From an uncultured Nostoc sp. (lineage in GTDB: Bacteria; Cyanobacteriota; Cyanobacteriia; Cyanobacteriales; Nostocaceae), in assembly GCF_937863485.1 (NCBI RefSeq), contig NZ_CALMFY010000167.1:1-32227 (forward strand): a stretch of DNA of 32,227 nucleotides, given 5' to 3'. The notes under the pieces are model-generated. The model was given only the letters and a program-made list of their open reading frames with translations, made no database searches and was not told the origin of the DNA. How positions within the stretch are numbered: position 1 is the first letter of the stretch; every line of letters starts with the position of its first letter. The position numbers and the translations under genes were made by a program. Below are positions 1 to 7,792 of the stretch, piece by piece.

Positions 1-30
1 AATACCAAGAATTTTAAATGAATATAGATC

Positions 31-153
31 CATTAATCTTGAAGCCGACTCATTTGAATTGTATATATATTCATTAATATTGCAGCCGACGCATTGGCAT
101 TGTAAAGCGATGCATTAACATTGCAGCCGACGCATTGGTATTGCAAAAGATTA
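31..153. repeat. 41-bp tandem repeat, three copies
   Basis: A unit beginning CATTAA recurs at 31, 72 and 113, a 41-bp period. The second and third units share the core ATTGCAGCCGACGCATTGG exactly; the first is diverged (GAAGCCGACTCATTTG). The tract lies just downstream of the nifJ stop. A 63-residue open frame on the minus strand across 74-265 is explained by the repeats and is not taken as a gene. Confidence 0.85.
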
Positions 154-215
154 GCAAATTTAATTCGCTACGAATTAATGAAATGCTGTATTTAGTAAGT
201 AAAATTGCAATATTT

Positions 216-262
216 GTGACAAACATCGCGATGTTTATAACCACAATCGCGATGTTTGTCAC
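216..262. terminator. Inverted repeat downstream of nifJ, possible terminator
   Basis: The arms GTGACAAACATCGCGA (216-231) and TCGCGATGTTTGTCAC (247-262) are perfect 16-bp complements with a 15-nt loop. The left arm also overlaps its own palindrome AAACATCGCGATGTTT (221-236). It sits about 20 bp beyond the nifJ stop, where a terminator or mRNA 3' stabiliser is expected. No clean T-run follows on the minus strand, so an intergenic palindromic repeat is an equally good reading. Confidence 0.5.
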
Positions 263-280
263 CAAAACCAGGGTAGATGT

Positions 281-3200
281 TCAGAGAGTGTCGCGCTTTG
301 CCAAATATTGATACATTTGCCAACGTGCATCAACCTCAGCTTGCGCTTGTTCTAACAAGTGCTTGGCAACGTCGGGTTTGCTCTTGGTGAGCATTTTGAA
401 GCGATTTTCTTGATACATCGAATCTTCTACCGATTGCTTAGGCGATCGCATATCCAATTGCAAAGGATTTTTACCCTGGTTGAGCAACTCTGGATTATGC
501 CGATACAGCAACCAACGACCTGATTCTACCAGAGTTTTTTGGTGATTCATCCCTGTGGTCATGTTAATGCCGTGGGCGATGCAATGGCTGTAAGCAATAA
601 TTATTGATGGCCCATCATAAGCTTCTGCTTCCAGAAATGCTTTGAGAGTATGTTCATCTCTAGCACCAAGCGCTACACTCGCTACGTAAACATTTCCGTA
701 GGTCATGGCAATCATCCCTAAGTCTTTCTTAGGTGCAGGCTTACCACTGGCGGCATATTTAGCAACTGCTGCTCGTGGTGTAGCTTTAGAAGATTGACCG
801 CCTGTATTAGAATACACTTCTGTATCCATTACTAAGATGTTCACATTTCGACCACTAGCAATTACATGATCGATACCACCAAAATCAATGTCATATGCCC
901 AACCGTCACCGCCAACAATCCAGACGCTTTTTCTCACCAGGTAATCAGCAAGGGATTTGAGATTTTGGATTTTTGATTTGAGATTGGGGTCGAGAGTTAC
1001 GATTTCATCTAACTTCTGCTGCAACAGTTCTATTCTTTCCCGCTGTTCCCAAATATCAGCTTCAGATTTTTGTTCAGCTTTGAGGATAGAGTAGACAAGG
1101 TTTTCATCTATTTCACTCCCCAATTGTTGCAACAATTCTGCTGCAAACTCAGCTTGTTTGTCGAGAGAAAGACGGAAGCCAAAACCGAATTCGGCGTTAT
1201 CTTCAAATAGATTATTAGACCATGCGGGGCCGCGTCCTTGGGCGTTTGTTGTCCAAGGAGTTGTGGGGAGATTACCGCCATAAATTGAGGAACAACCTGT
1301 AGCATTGGCGATGACGGCGCGATCGCCAAACAATTGTGTTAATAATTTCAAATAAGGTGTCTCACCACAACCTGCACAAGCACCAGAGAATTCAAATAAA
1401 GGTTCTTGCAGTTGTTGTTGGCGAATCTGGTTTAATTTTAGCGATCGCCTGTCAGGATTAGGCAAACTCAAGAAGAAATCCCAGTTTTTGCGCTCAAGCT
1501 CTTGTAAAGGCAACTGCTGTGCCATATTAATCGCTTTCAGCAATGGCTCAGATTTATCTTTAGCAGGGCAAATATTTACACAAATAGTGCATCCGGTACA
1601 ATCTTCTGGGGCAACTTGAATGGTAAATTTTTGATTGGCAAAGTCTTTATCTTTTGCATCAGTTGACTTGAAGGTTTCTGGTGCATTAACTAACTCATCC
1701 TCTTGATAAGCCTTTGCACGGATGGCACTGTGCGGACAAACCATGACGCACTTACCACATTGTATGCAGACATCCGGCTCCCATACAGGTATCTCTTCGG
1801 CAACGTTACGTTTTTCCCACTTGGCAGTACCTACGGGAAAGGTGCCATCAACGGGTAGTGTGCTAACAGGTAAGTCATCACCTTCCCAGACCATGATTTT
1901 GCCCAGAACTTCCCGGACAAATTCGGGAGCGGAGTCTAGCAATTTTGGATTTTGGATTTTGGATTTTGGATTGTTGATTGTCTGTGGTACATGTACTTTA
2001 TGCAAGTTGTCTAAGGTGTTGTCTACAGCTTGCAAATTCATGCGGACAACTTCTGCGCCTTTTTTACCATAAGTCTTGTCAATCGCTTGTTTGATTTTAG
2101 TGATCGCTTCTTCTTGTGGCAAGACACCCGCTAAGGCAAAGAAGCATACCTGCATAATAGTGTTAATTCTCCCACCCATGCCACTTTCGCGGGCAACCTC
2201 GCTAGCATTGATGGTATATAACTTCAAATGCTTATCGATAATTTGCTGCTGCACTTTGAACGGCAGATTTTCCCAAACGCTATCTGCATCATAGGGACTG
2301 TTAAGCAGCAAAGTCGCCCCAGGAATAGCAGTCTTCAAAATATCTATGCGTTCTAAAAATCCCCAGTGATGACAACCAATAAAGTTGGCTTGGTCAATTA
2401 GGTAGGTGGAGCGAATTGGCTCTTTACCGAAACGTAGGTGAGAGACGGTCATTGAGCCAGATTTCTTGGAGTCAAAGACAAAGTAGCCTTGGGCGTAATT
2501 GTCGGTTTCTTCACCAATAATCTTGATGGAGTTTTTGTTAGCCCCAACAGTGCCATCAGCACCTAATCCATAGAACATTGCCCGAACAACATTATCCGAT
2601 TCAGTGGAGAAATTAGGGTTAAAACTCAAGGAAGTATGACTAACGTCGTCATTAATCCCAATAGTAAAGTGATTTTTCGGTTTAGCTTGAGCAAGGTTGT
2701 CAAAAATGCCCTGCACCATCGCCGGAGTAAATTCCTTAGAAGAAAGACCGTAACGACCACCAATGATTTTAGGGAATGAGAGAGTATTTTCTCCCCCTGC
2801 TCCCCACGCCTCATGGATAGCAGCTACAACATCCAAATACAACGGTTCCCCGGCGCTACCTGCTTCTTTGGTGCGGTCAAGAACTGCGATCGCTTTTACA
2901 CTAGTTGGCAATACTGCAACAAACCTTTGGACATCAAAGGGGCGGTAAAGTCGCACTTTCACTACACCAAGTTTTTCACCACGGGCGTTAAGATAATCTA
3001 CTGTTTCATGGACGGTTTCACAGCCTGAACCCATAAGAACGATAACGCGATCAGCATCGTTGGCCCCGTAATATTCATAGATTTGATAATGCCTTCCCGT
3101 GCATTCTCCAAATTCATCCATGATCCGCTGGACAATTTCTGGACAAGCATTGTAGTAAGGGTTAGCGCCTTCACGTCCTTGGAAGTAGACATCGGGGTTT

Positions 3201-3859
3201 TGGGCAGTACCCCGCAAGACTGGACGATCTGGGGTGAGCGCACGGCTACGGTGGGCGAGTATCAGGTGATCGTGGATGAGCGATCGCAAATCGCTATCTG
3301 AGAGCAGTTTCACCTTCTGCACTTCATGTGATGTGCGGAAGCCATCAAAGAAGTGCATAAACGAGACTCGCGCTTCTAAGGTAGCAGCATGGGCGATGAG
3401 AGCAAAATCTTGACTTTCTTGCACCGAAGCCGAACACAGCAAAGCAAAACCAGTAGCACGAGCTGCCATCACATCGCTATGATCGCCAAAAATTGATAAA
3501 GCGTGGGTAGCCAGAGAGCGGGCGGCAACGTGAACCACAGCGCTAGTCAGTTCACCAGCAATTTTGTATAAATTGGGTATCATCAACAATAATCCCTGAG
3601 ATGCCGTGAAGGTGGTACTCAAGGAACCTGTTTGCAATGCCCCATGCACAGCACCTGCGGCTCCTCCCTCGCTCTGCATTTGCACGACACTGGGAACAGT
3701 ACCCCAGAGGTTGGGACGACCTTCTGCTGACCAAGCATCTGCCCATTCACCCATTGCTGAAGAGGGGGTGATCGGATAAATGGCAATCACTTCATTTAAT
3801 TTGTAAGCAACACGGGCGACAGCCTCATTCCCGTCGATGGTTGCAAAAGTTTTGTTCAT
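281..3859 (-). CDS. nifJ: Pyruvate:ferredoxin (flavodoxin) oxidoreductase
   Basis: Single-chain enzyme that oxidatively decarboxylates pyruvate to acetyl-CoA and passes electrons to ferredoxin or flavodoxin; in nitrogen-fixing cyanobacteria it can feed nitrogenase or fermentation. The start is placed at the ATG at 3859 (MNKTFATIDGNEAVA); the open frame runs 11 codons further upstream but family proteins begin here, giving about 1192 residues, the usual size. Visible are the N-terminal pyruvate-binding domain (YPITPSSAMGEWAD), two 4Fe-4S motifs CIQCGKCVMVCP (about residue 698) and CTGCTICVNICP (about 752), a further cluster motif CAGCGETPY (about 830) and the TPP-binding region GDGWAYDIDFGG through SNTGGQSS near the C-terminus. 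Two linkers, NPKSKIQNPK and NLKSKIQNLK, are encoded by heptad DNA repeats and look like later in-frame additions. The flanking catalytic regions look intact, so the enzyme is probably functional. Confidence 0.97.
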   Translation of the reverse strand: MNKTFATIDGNEAVARVAYKLNEVIAIYPITPSSAMGEWADAWSAEGRPNLWGTVPSVVQMQSEGGAAGAVHGALQTGSLSTTFTASQGLLLMIPNLYKIAGELTSAVVHVAARSLATHALSIFGDHSDVMAARATGFALLCSASVQESQDFALIAHAATLEARVSFMHFFDGFRTSHEVQKVKLLSDSDLRSLIHDHLILAHRSRALTPDRPVLRGTAQNPDVYFQGREGANPYYNACPEIVQRIMDEFGECTGRHYQIYEYYGANDADRVIVLMGSGCETVHETVDYLNARGEKLGVVKVRLYRPFDVQRFVAVLPTSVKAIAVLDRTKEAGSAGEPLYLDVVAAIHEAWGAGGENTLSFPKIIGGRYGLSSKEFTPAMVQGIFDNLAQAKPKNHFTIGINDDVSHTSLSFNPNFSTESDNVVRAMFYGLGADGTVGANKNSIKIIGEETDNYAQGYFVFDSKKSGSMTVSHLRFGKEPIRSTYLIDQANFIGCHHWGFLERIDILKTAIPGATLLLNSPYDADSVWENLPFKVQQQIIDKHLKLYTINASEVARESGMGGRINTIMQVCFFALAGVLPQEEAITKIKQAIDKTYGKKGAEVVRMNLQAVDNTLDNLHKVHVPQTINNPKSKIQNPKLLDSAPEFVREVLGKIMVWEGDDLPVSTLPVDGTFPVGTAKWEKRNVAEEIPVWEPDVCIQCGKCVMVCPHSAIRAKAYQEDELVNAPETFKSTDAKDKDFANQKFTIQVAPEDCTGCTICVNICPAKDKSEPLLKAINMAQQLPLQELERKNWDFFLSLPNPDRRSLKLNQIRQQQLQEPLFEFSGACAGCGETPYLKLLTQLFGDRAVIANATGCSSIYGGNLPTTPWTTNAQGRGPAWSNNLFEDNAEFGFGFRLSLDKQAEFAAELLQQLGSEIDENLVYSILKAEQKSEADIWEQRERIELLQQKLDEIVTLDPNLKSKIQNLKSLADYLVRKSVWIVGGDGWAYDIDFGGIDHVIASGRNVNILVMDTEVYSNTGGQSSKATPRAAVAKYAASGKPAPKKDLGMIAMTYGNVYVASVALGARDEHTLKAFLEAEAYDGPSIIIAYSHCIAHGINMTTGMNHQKTLVESGRWLLYRHNPELLNQGKNPLQLDMRSPKQSVEDSMYQENRFKMLTKSKPDVAKHLLEQAQAEVDARWQMYQYLAKRDTL
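954..988. repeat. Degenerate heptad repeat inside nifJ
   Basis: Five consecutive degenerate heptads (GATTTGA, GATTTTG, GATTTTT, GATTTGA, GATTGGG) lie inside nifJ. On the minus strand they encode NLKSKIQNLK in the linker before the TPP domain. They resemble the short tandemly repeated repetitive (STRR) sequences known from heterocystous cyanobacteria. Confidence 0.8.
1943..1970. repeat. TTTTGGA heptad repeat (4 perfect copies) inside nifJ
   Basis: Four perfect copies of TTTTGGA run from 1943 to 1970 and encode NPKSKIQNPK on the minus strand, in the linker before the ferredoxin-like domain. The nifJ frame stays open on both sides. Confidence 0.92.
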
Positions 3860-4366
3860 AATATGATTTTTGTCCCCGCCTCTAAGCTGCATTATCAGAA
3901 CACGTGAATATAAGAATCAGAAATAGCCCGAACTAGAAAGTGAGTGGATTATATGCATTCAAGATTTATCACTAGGATTTACTCTGTGTTTAAAGGATAA
4001 TTTACTGATGGCTTTTAGCTCTTAAATTAACTTTCAACAAATACTGCATCTATTAATATCTCATCTGCAATATTGCATCTATTAATATGTATTAATAATG
4101 TACTCAATAACTGAAGTCTTTGTTTGATAATACTTTCAGGCAGTTTCTTCTTTTTTGTGGGGTATAGGGTCGGGAATCTCTGATACAAAATATTCCCGAA
4201 ATGAGGAAATTTACCAAAATGAGGAAATCTTATTGACTTTTGACTTCTCAATTCGACCACAACATAAATCTCCATTTGCTTGTAAGACAAAGCAGCCTCC
4301 AAAGTTTGGAGGCTCGCCACAAGAGATTTGTTGACAAATAATGCTTATTGAGTTTGAGCTATAAAC
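3860..4366. other. Intergenic region between nifJ and the Rieske oxygenase gene
   Basis: About 500 bp, AT-rich. It should carry the nifJ promoter (minus strand) but no convincing -35/-10 pair or NtcA-type box was identified by eye. A minus-strand open frame of 97 codons at 4027-4320 contains a repeat (PHFGKFPHFG, from GAGGAAATTTACCAAAATGAGGAAAT) and has no recognisable domain, so it is not called as a gene. A palindrome at 4294-4314 is listed separately. Confidence 0.7.
4294..4314 (-). terminator. Possible rho-independent terminator of the Rieske oxygenase gene
   Basis: AGCCTCCAAA (4294-4303) and TTTGGAGGCT (4305-4314) are perfect 10-bp arms around a single central base. Read on the minus strand the hairpin is followed by GCTTTGTCTT, a moderately T-rich tail, and it lies about 50 bp beyond the stop of the gene ending at 4367. 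Confidence 0.5.
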
Positions 4367-5764
4367 TCACTTTTCTGCATTGCTACCATAAAGTTTGACC
4401 AAAGGTAAACCTTTATTGGGAATACTACTAAGAAAAAGTTGTTTAATATCGTTCGATTTATACGATAATAAAGAACTCAAGACTGCAATGATCGTTGATA
4501 TCAATACCAAACTTAGATGAAGACCAGTCAAGATAAAAACCAATGTTAAAAGTGCAAATATCAAAGTGCAAATATTAGAAAATCTTTGTACCTTTTCTAT
4601 AAGAACCAGAGAATTACGACAACTTGGACAATGCTTTGTATGTCTATGCCATCGGTCATATAGTTGTTCATCATTCAATTGTTTAAAACTGCCTTCTACA
4701 CACCCTTGCCATGAAGGACTACCTCCAGCAAATTCGTCTAGCCATTTTCTGAAAGTTATAATACCCACATCAGCCGGAGAAGGCATAAAGTATGCCTTTT
4801 GCCATTTTGTATCTAACAATGACTGATTCACTTCCTGAGAATGCATAGCTGATAAATCTTGGTCACTTAACTTGTACGTGGATAAGTGCTGTAACCCAGT
4901 TTGTAAATCCTTTGGAAGAATCTCTAACCAAAAATTTCTTTTAACTAAACTTCCATCAGAAATAAACTTGCCTATGTACCTACAGTAACCTGGTTGTGTA
5001 GGAACAAAATACAACTGAAAAATATTAGTTTTGCCGTTGGGGTAACGATATATCGTAGTATTAGAAGAGGGTGGAATAAACTTCCGCATCGCTTCCATAT
5101 CTTTGTTGAAGAGATTGTAGCCTTGATGTTTGAGAGTAAAACCTTCTTGAGCAGATATTTCTCCAACAGATTCAAAATGTTCCATAGGCACAGCTGTTTT
5201 AGGTGAAAAAATACCTATTCCTTCATGAAGAAATTCTGCATGAGAAGGATCAAAAGTACTTTCAACAGATACGGTATAACCAACAGGAACTTCTGTCATG
5301 TGCCAGGAAGTAGAAGATATATCTAGTTCGGACTCAGGTATGATTGCTGGCTGCTTGGAGTTACAATCCTCAAAGGCTGTTGAACTATCATCTGGCCATA
5401 CCCAAAGCAATTCTTGGGTAACTTGTGTAGGATATGTAGTAACTCTTGACCTTAAACTATCACAAGCAGTTACTTCTGCTTGGCTACCAGCCAACATGGG
5501 AATATGAATGCATTTCCCTTCACTGTTAAAACACCAACCGTGATGTCTACACATTAAGTTTCCATCTTCAGTGATGCTTCCCATAGATAGTCGCACCAAC
5601 TTATGAGGACAAACATCATCCATTACTATCCACTTTTGATTTTTGTCTCTCCAAATCACCAGCTTTTTCCCCAGAAGAGTGATAGGAGTGGGATTCAAAA
5701 TATCTAAGTAGCTTAAAGGGATAATAGGATACCACTGTTTAGCCCATGAGAACTGAGTTGTCAT
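4367..5764 (-). CDS. Rieske [2Fe-2S] oxygenase of the pheophorbide a oxygenase / TIC55 type
   Basis: 465 residues. The N-terminal Rieske centre is complete: C52-P-H54 and C72-R-H-H75. The mononuclear non-haem iron site is DPSHAEFLHEG, with D172, H175 and H180 in the D-x2-H-x4-H arrangement. Near the C-terminus a CxxC (C379-P-S-C382) is followed by two hydrophobic segments (about 397-417 and 418-434), the layout of the chloroplast PaO/PTC52/TIC55 family and its cyanobacterial relatives. It is expected to be a membrane-anchored oxygenase fed by ferredoxin and acting on a tetrapyrrole or similar aromatic substrate; the substrate cannot be read from the sequence. It is monocistronic, transcribed away from the decayed dev region. 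Family placement is firm; the reaction is not. Confidence 0.88.
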   Translation of the reverse strand: MTTQFSWAKQWYPIIPLSYLDILNPTPITLLGKKLVIWRDKNQKWIVMDDVCPHKLVRLSMGSITEDGNLMCRHHGWCFNSEGKCIHIPMLAGSQAEVTACDSLRSRVTTYPTQVTQELLWVWPDDSSTAFEDCNSKQPAIIPESELDISSTSWHMTEVPVGYTVSVESTFDPSHAEFLHEGIGIFSPKTAVPMEHFESVGEISAQEGFTLKHQGYNLFNKDMEAMRKFIPPSSNTTIYRYPNGKTNIFQLYFVPTQPGYCRYIGKFISDGSLVKRNFWLEILPKDLQTGLQHLSTYKLSDQDLSAMHSQEVNQSLLDTKWQKAYFMPSPADVGIITFRKWLDEFAGGSPSWQGCVEGSFKQLNDEQLYDRWHRHTKHCPSCRNSLVLIEKVQRFSNICTLIFALLTLVFILTGLHLSLVLISTIIAVLSSLLSYKSNDIKQLFLSSIPNKGLPLVKLYGSNAEK

Positions 5765-5950
5765 AACAAGAGCTAGAAACCTAATTTATAAAACTATATT
5801 AGTACACTAAGCCGTTGAACGATTTTTGCTGAATGAATCAAAGGCGACGCCGATAGCGAAGCGTTAGCGAGTCTTCGAGCGTCATAGCCCGTCGTAGACA
5901 TCGCAAGCTTTCGGCTCAAGGATACACCAAAGTGAATGCGTGAATTACTC
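5765..5950. repeat. Intergenic stretch with a small dispersed repeat
   Basis: Upstream region of the Rieske gene. At 5881-5904 it holds a 24-nt segment (TAGCCCGTCGTAGACATCGC core) that matches, in the opposite orientation and with four differences, the element interrupting devA at 6496-6516 plus its flank. The neighbouring GCGAAGCGTTAGCGAG stretch is similar in style to dispersed cyanobacterial repeats. Confidence 0.6.
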
Positions 5951-6210
5951 AAATGAGAAAGCAATCAAGCATTTAAAGAAAGCAATATGCCATTTTGCTT
6001 GCTGAATCTACCGAAATGAGAAAGCAATCAGGCATTTTGAGAAAGCAATATGCCTGATTGCTTGCTGAATTTACCGAAATGCTTGCTGAATCTACCGAAA
6101 TGAGAAAGCAATCAAGCATTTTGAGAAAGCAATATGCCTGATTGCTTGCTGAATCTACTGAAATGAGAAAGCAATCAGGCATTTTGAGAAAGCAATTAGG
6201 TATTTCGCTT
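5951..6210. repeat. 63-bp tandem repeat with internal 14-bp inverted repeats
   Basis: Full 63-bp units occupy 5951-6013, 6014-6076 and 6098-6160; a 21-bp partial unit (6077-6097) separates the second and third, and a fourth, decaying unit runs from 6161 to about 6210. Each unit begins AAATGAGAAAGCAATCA. In unit two AAGCAATCAGGCAT (6022-6035) pairs perfectly with ATGCCTGATTGCTT (6050-6063) across a 14-nt loop. Because 63 is divisible by three, the minus-strand frame stays open for 118 codons, a by-product rather than a gene. There are no unique spacers, so it is not a CRISPR array. Confidence 0.92.
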
Positions 6211-6279
6211 ATTAAATTCGACTTTATCTTTACTTTTAGTTTATAAATGACCTCTAAGCAGCCATTATTACAACTATTT

Positions 6280-6699
6280 TCAGGTAAATAGACCACATTG
6301 TAAGGGCACATAAATGATGCGATCGGCAATATCGAAAATGCGATTATCGTGGGTAACTAGCAAAATCGTACAGCCTTGTTCTTTAGCTAGCTTCTGCATT
6401 ATTTCTACAACATCGCGCCCAGATTTTTTGTCAAGTGCAGCAGTGGGTTCATCTGCTAAGACAATCTTAGGATGGCTGACTAAGGCACGAGCGATGCCTA
6501 CGGCGGGCTACGCCAACGCTACCCGTTGCTTTTGCCCTCCAGATAGTTTCTCTGGGTAGTAATCTACACGATCTGCTAAACCGACAGTTGACAAAATTGC
6601 GATCGCTTTGGCGTCAATATCTTGATTCAAAAAATCGTCATGCAACTCTAAGGACATTCGCACATTTTCTCTTGCGGTTATTAATTGTGTACAATACAC
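6280..6699 (-). pseudogene. devA: Remnant of a DevA-type ABC transporter ATP-binding subunit
   Basis: The minus-strand translation reads [14 protein letters not shown], the ABC signature [12 protein letters not shown], then after an in-frame TAG PAVGIARALVSHPKIVLADEPTAALD (Walker B), and LLVTHDNRIFDIADRIIY (H-loop). The N-terminal third with Walker A is missing, the frame ends in a few unrelated residues (VPLQCGLFT) at a TGA at 6280-6282, and the TAG lies in a 21-nt insert at 6496-6516. An intact DevA (about 230-250 residues) is the ATPase of the DevBCA exporter, which in Anabaena exports heterocyst envelope glycolipid; paralogues with other cargo are common. With both ends lost and an internal stop this copy cannot be functional. 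Confidence 0.9.
6496..6516. mobile_element. 21-nt small dispersed repeat inserted in a HIP1 site of devA
   Basis: The flanks GCGAT (6491-6495) and CGC (6517-6519) rejoin to GCGATCGC, the HIP1 octamer. Removing 21 nt restores the expected ABC motif RVAIARAL in the devA remnant. The insert carries GGCGTAGCCCGCCGTAGGC on the minus strand and adds seven codons including TAG. A related 24-nt copy is at 5881-5904. Its size and behaviour fit the small dispersed repeats (SDRs) reported in Nostoc genomes. Confidence 0.8.
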
Positions 6700-6751
6700 T
6701 CTTGCTTAGGGCGTTAAAAAAACTCTCTATTCTAACTCCTGACTATTGACA

Positions 6752-7342
6752 TTAAAAAACATCCGCCGGGTCAGCAGTTCGTAACTTCCGCATAGCGATC
6801 GCCCCAGAAACACTACACATGATCACGGTCAAAATCCAAACTTGTATTGCCCGTTCCATTTTCATAAAAATAGGAAGCATTGTGGCAGCGTAGGTGACTT
6901 GATACAATCCAAAAGAAAGGATGAATCCAGGAAGAAAACCTAAGATAGCTAATAACAATGCTTCTTGAATTAGGACTCTTAAGAGATAGTTATCAGTGTA
7001 TCCCATTGCTTTGAGGGTGGCGTATTCTGGCAAGTGGTCAGAAACATCAGAGTAAAGGATATGTCCCGCCATCGGTGCTTTGATGTAGGCTCCCGCCAAC
7101 TCGGTTTGGGCATGTTTGAGTGTGGCGATCGCATTTTCAACTTCTGTCTTGGCTGCGGCTACATCTACAGGTCGGACTTCTGCAATACTGGTGAGTGTGG
7201 CTTTGGCTTCACTAACTTGTTTGCTACCAGTGGCATTAGTGCGGGTGAGTGCTGCTTTGGCTTCAGCTAATTGTTTACTAGCAGTGGTGTTAATCCGGTT
7301 GAGAACTGCTTTGGCTTCGTCTACTTGCTGTTTGGCAATATC
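6752..7342 (-). pseudogene. devB-devC deletion fusion, remnant of a glycolipid-type exporter
   Basis: The minus-strand frame from about 7342 reads as a DevB/HlyD periplasmic adaptor: coiled-coil hairpin repeats (KQLAEAKAALTRTNATG, KQVSEAKATL, VDVAAAKTEVENAIATLKHAQTEL) and then the lipoyl-type motif AGAYIKAPMAGHIL. Without a frame break it becomes the C-terminal part of a DevC permease (YSDVSDHLPEYATLKAMGY, two or three hydrophobic segments, RKLRTADPADVF, TAA stop). The start of devB and most of devC are gone, and a TGA lies at 7343-7345 upstream. A single internal deletion joining devB to devC near 7055, where ATCCTT is compatible with both partners, explains it. The TTG at 7099 that opens the longest nominal frame is not a real start. 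The devA remnant follows in the normal devBCA order. Confidence 0.88.
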
Positions 7343-7792
7343 TCAATACAGTTCAGTTAAGAATAATTGTAGGTTGGGTTGAACGTAGACAAAGGAGGCG
7401 GATTAAGGCACGTCTAGGTTGGGTTTCGTTTCTCAAACGCTACTTGCTTCTCTTTTGGCGTTAGCCTCTCCCAATGTGATAAGGGGAGACGCGCAAGGGA
7501 CAAGTCGGGAAACCCGCTTGGGCACTGTGGCTCCCCAACCTACACAATATATTTTATGTGGCTCTAACCCAAGCGTATTGCCGTATATCTGGATGAAGAC
7601 CGATAAATACTTAGAATTCTTTGTTAATATTAGTACAATATATTTTAAAAAAGTTACTGAAGAGGGAGACAAACAGTAGCTTTAGCTCTTTGGAATACAA
7701 TGGTTTTGTGGGAATCATTACTAAACCCCCAAAAAGTATCAAAAATTATTCTGTAATATAATAAACTATGTGTTTTTTATTAAATACAATTT
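7343..7792. repeat. Intergenic repeat region with 11-bp inverted ends
   Basis: TGTAGGTTGGG (7368-7378) and CCCAACCTACA (7534-7544) are perfect inverted 11-mers bracketing a 177-bp segment rich in dispersed repeat text such as AGGTTGGGTTTCGTT and TCTCCCAATGTGATAAGGGGAGA. It could be a MITE-like unit or a stack of dispersed repeats. Frames on both strands here (7419-7679 and 7433-7672) show no protein features. The segment 7680-7792 is AT-rich and should hold the promoter of the GH10 gene, but no clear box was assigned. Confidence 0.6.

Noticed and set aside
74..265. Minus-strand open frame of 63 codons
   Set aside because: It is made by the 41-bp repeats and the hairpin region; low-complexity I/N/V-rich product.
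1722..2072. Plus-strand open frame of 116 codons opposite nifJ
   Set aside because: It is the reverse shadow of conserved nifJ coding sequence and includes the heptad repeat.
4027..4320. Minus-strand open frame of 97 codons
   Set aside because: Includes a short DNA repeat and the terminator-like palindrome, lacks a ribosome binding site and any domain.
5951..6210. CRISPR-like regular repetition
   Set aside because: The whole 63-bp unit repeats with no unique spacers between repeats, and no cas gene is in the window.
5973..6329. Minus-strand open frame of 118 codons
   Set aside because: It is the translation of the 63-bp repeat (FLKMPDCFLISVDSAS recurring) plus the devA tail in a wrong frame; no ribosome binding site or domain.
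7419..7679. Open frames on both strands in the repeat upstream of the GH10 gene
   Set aside because: They overlap dispersed repeat text on both strands and show no protein features.
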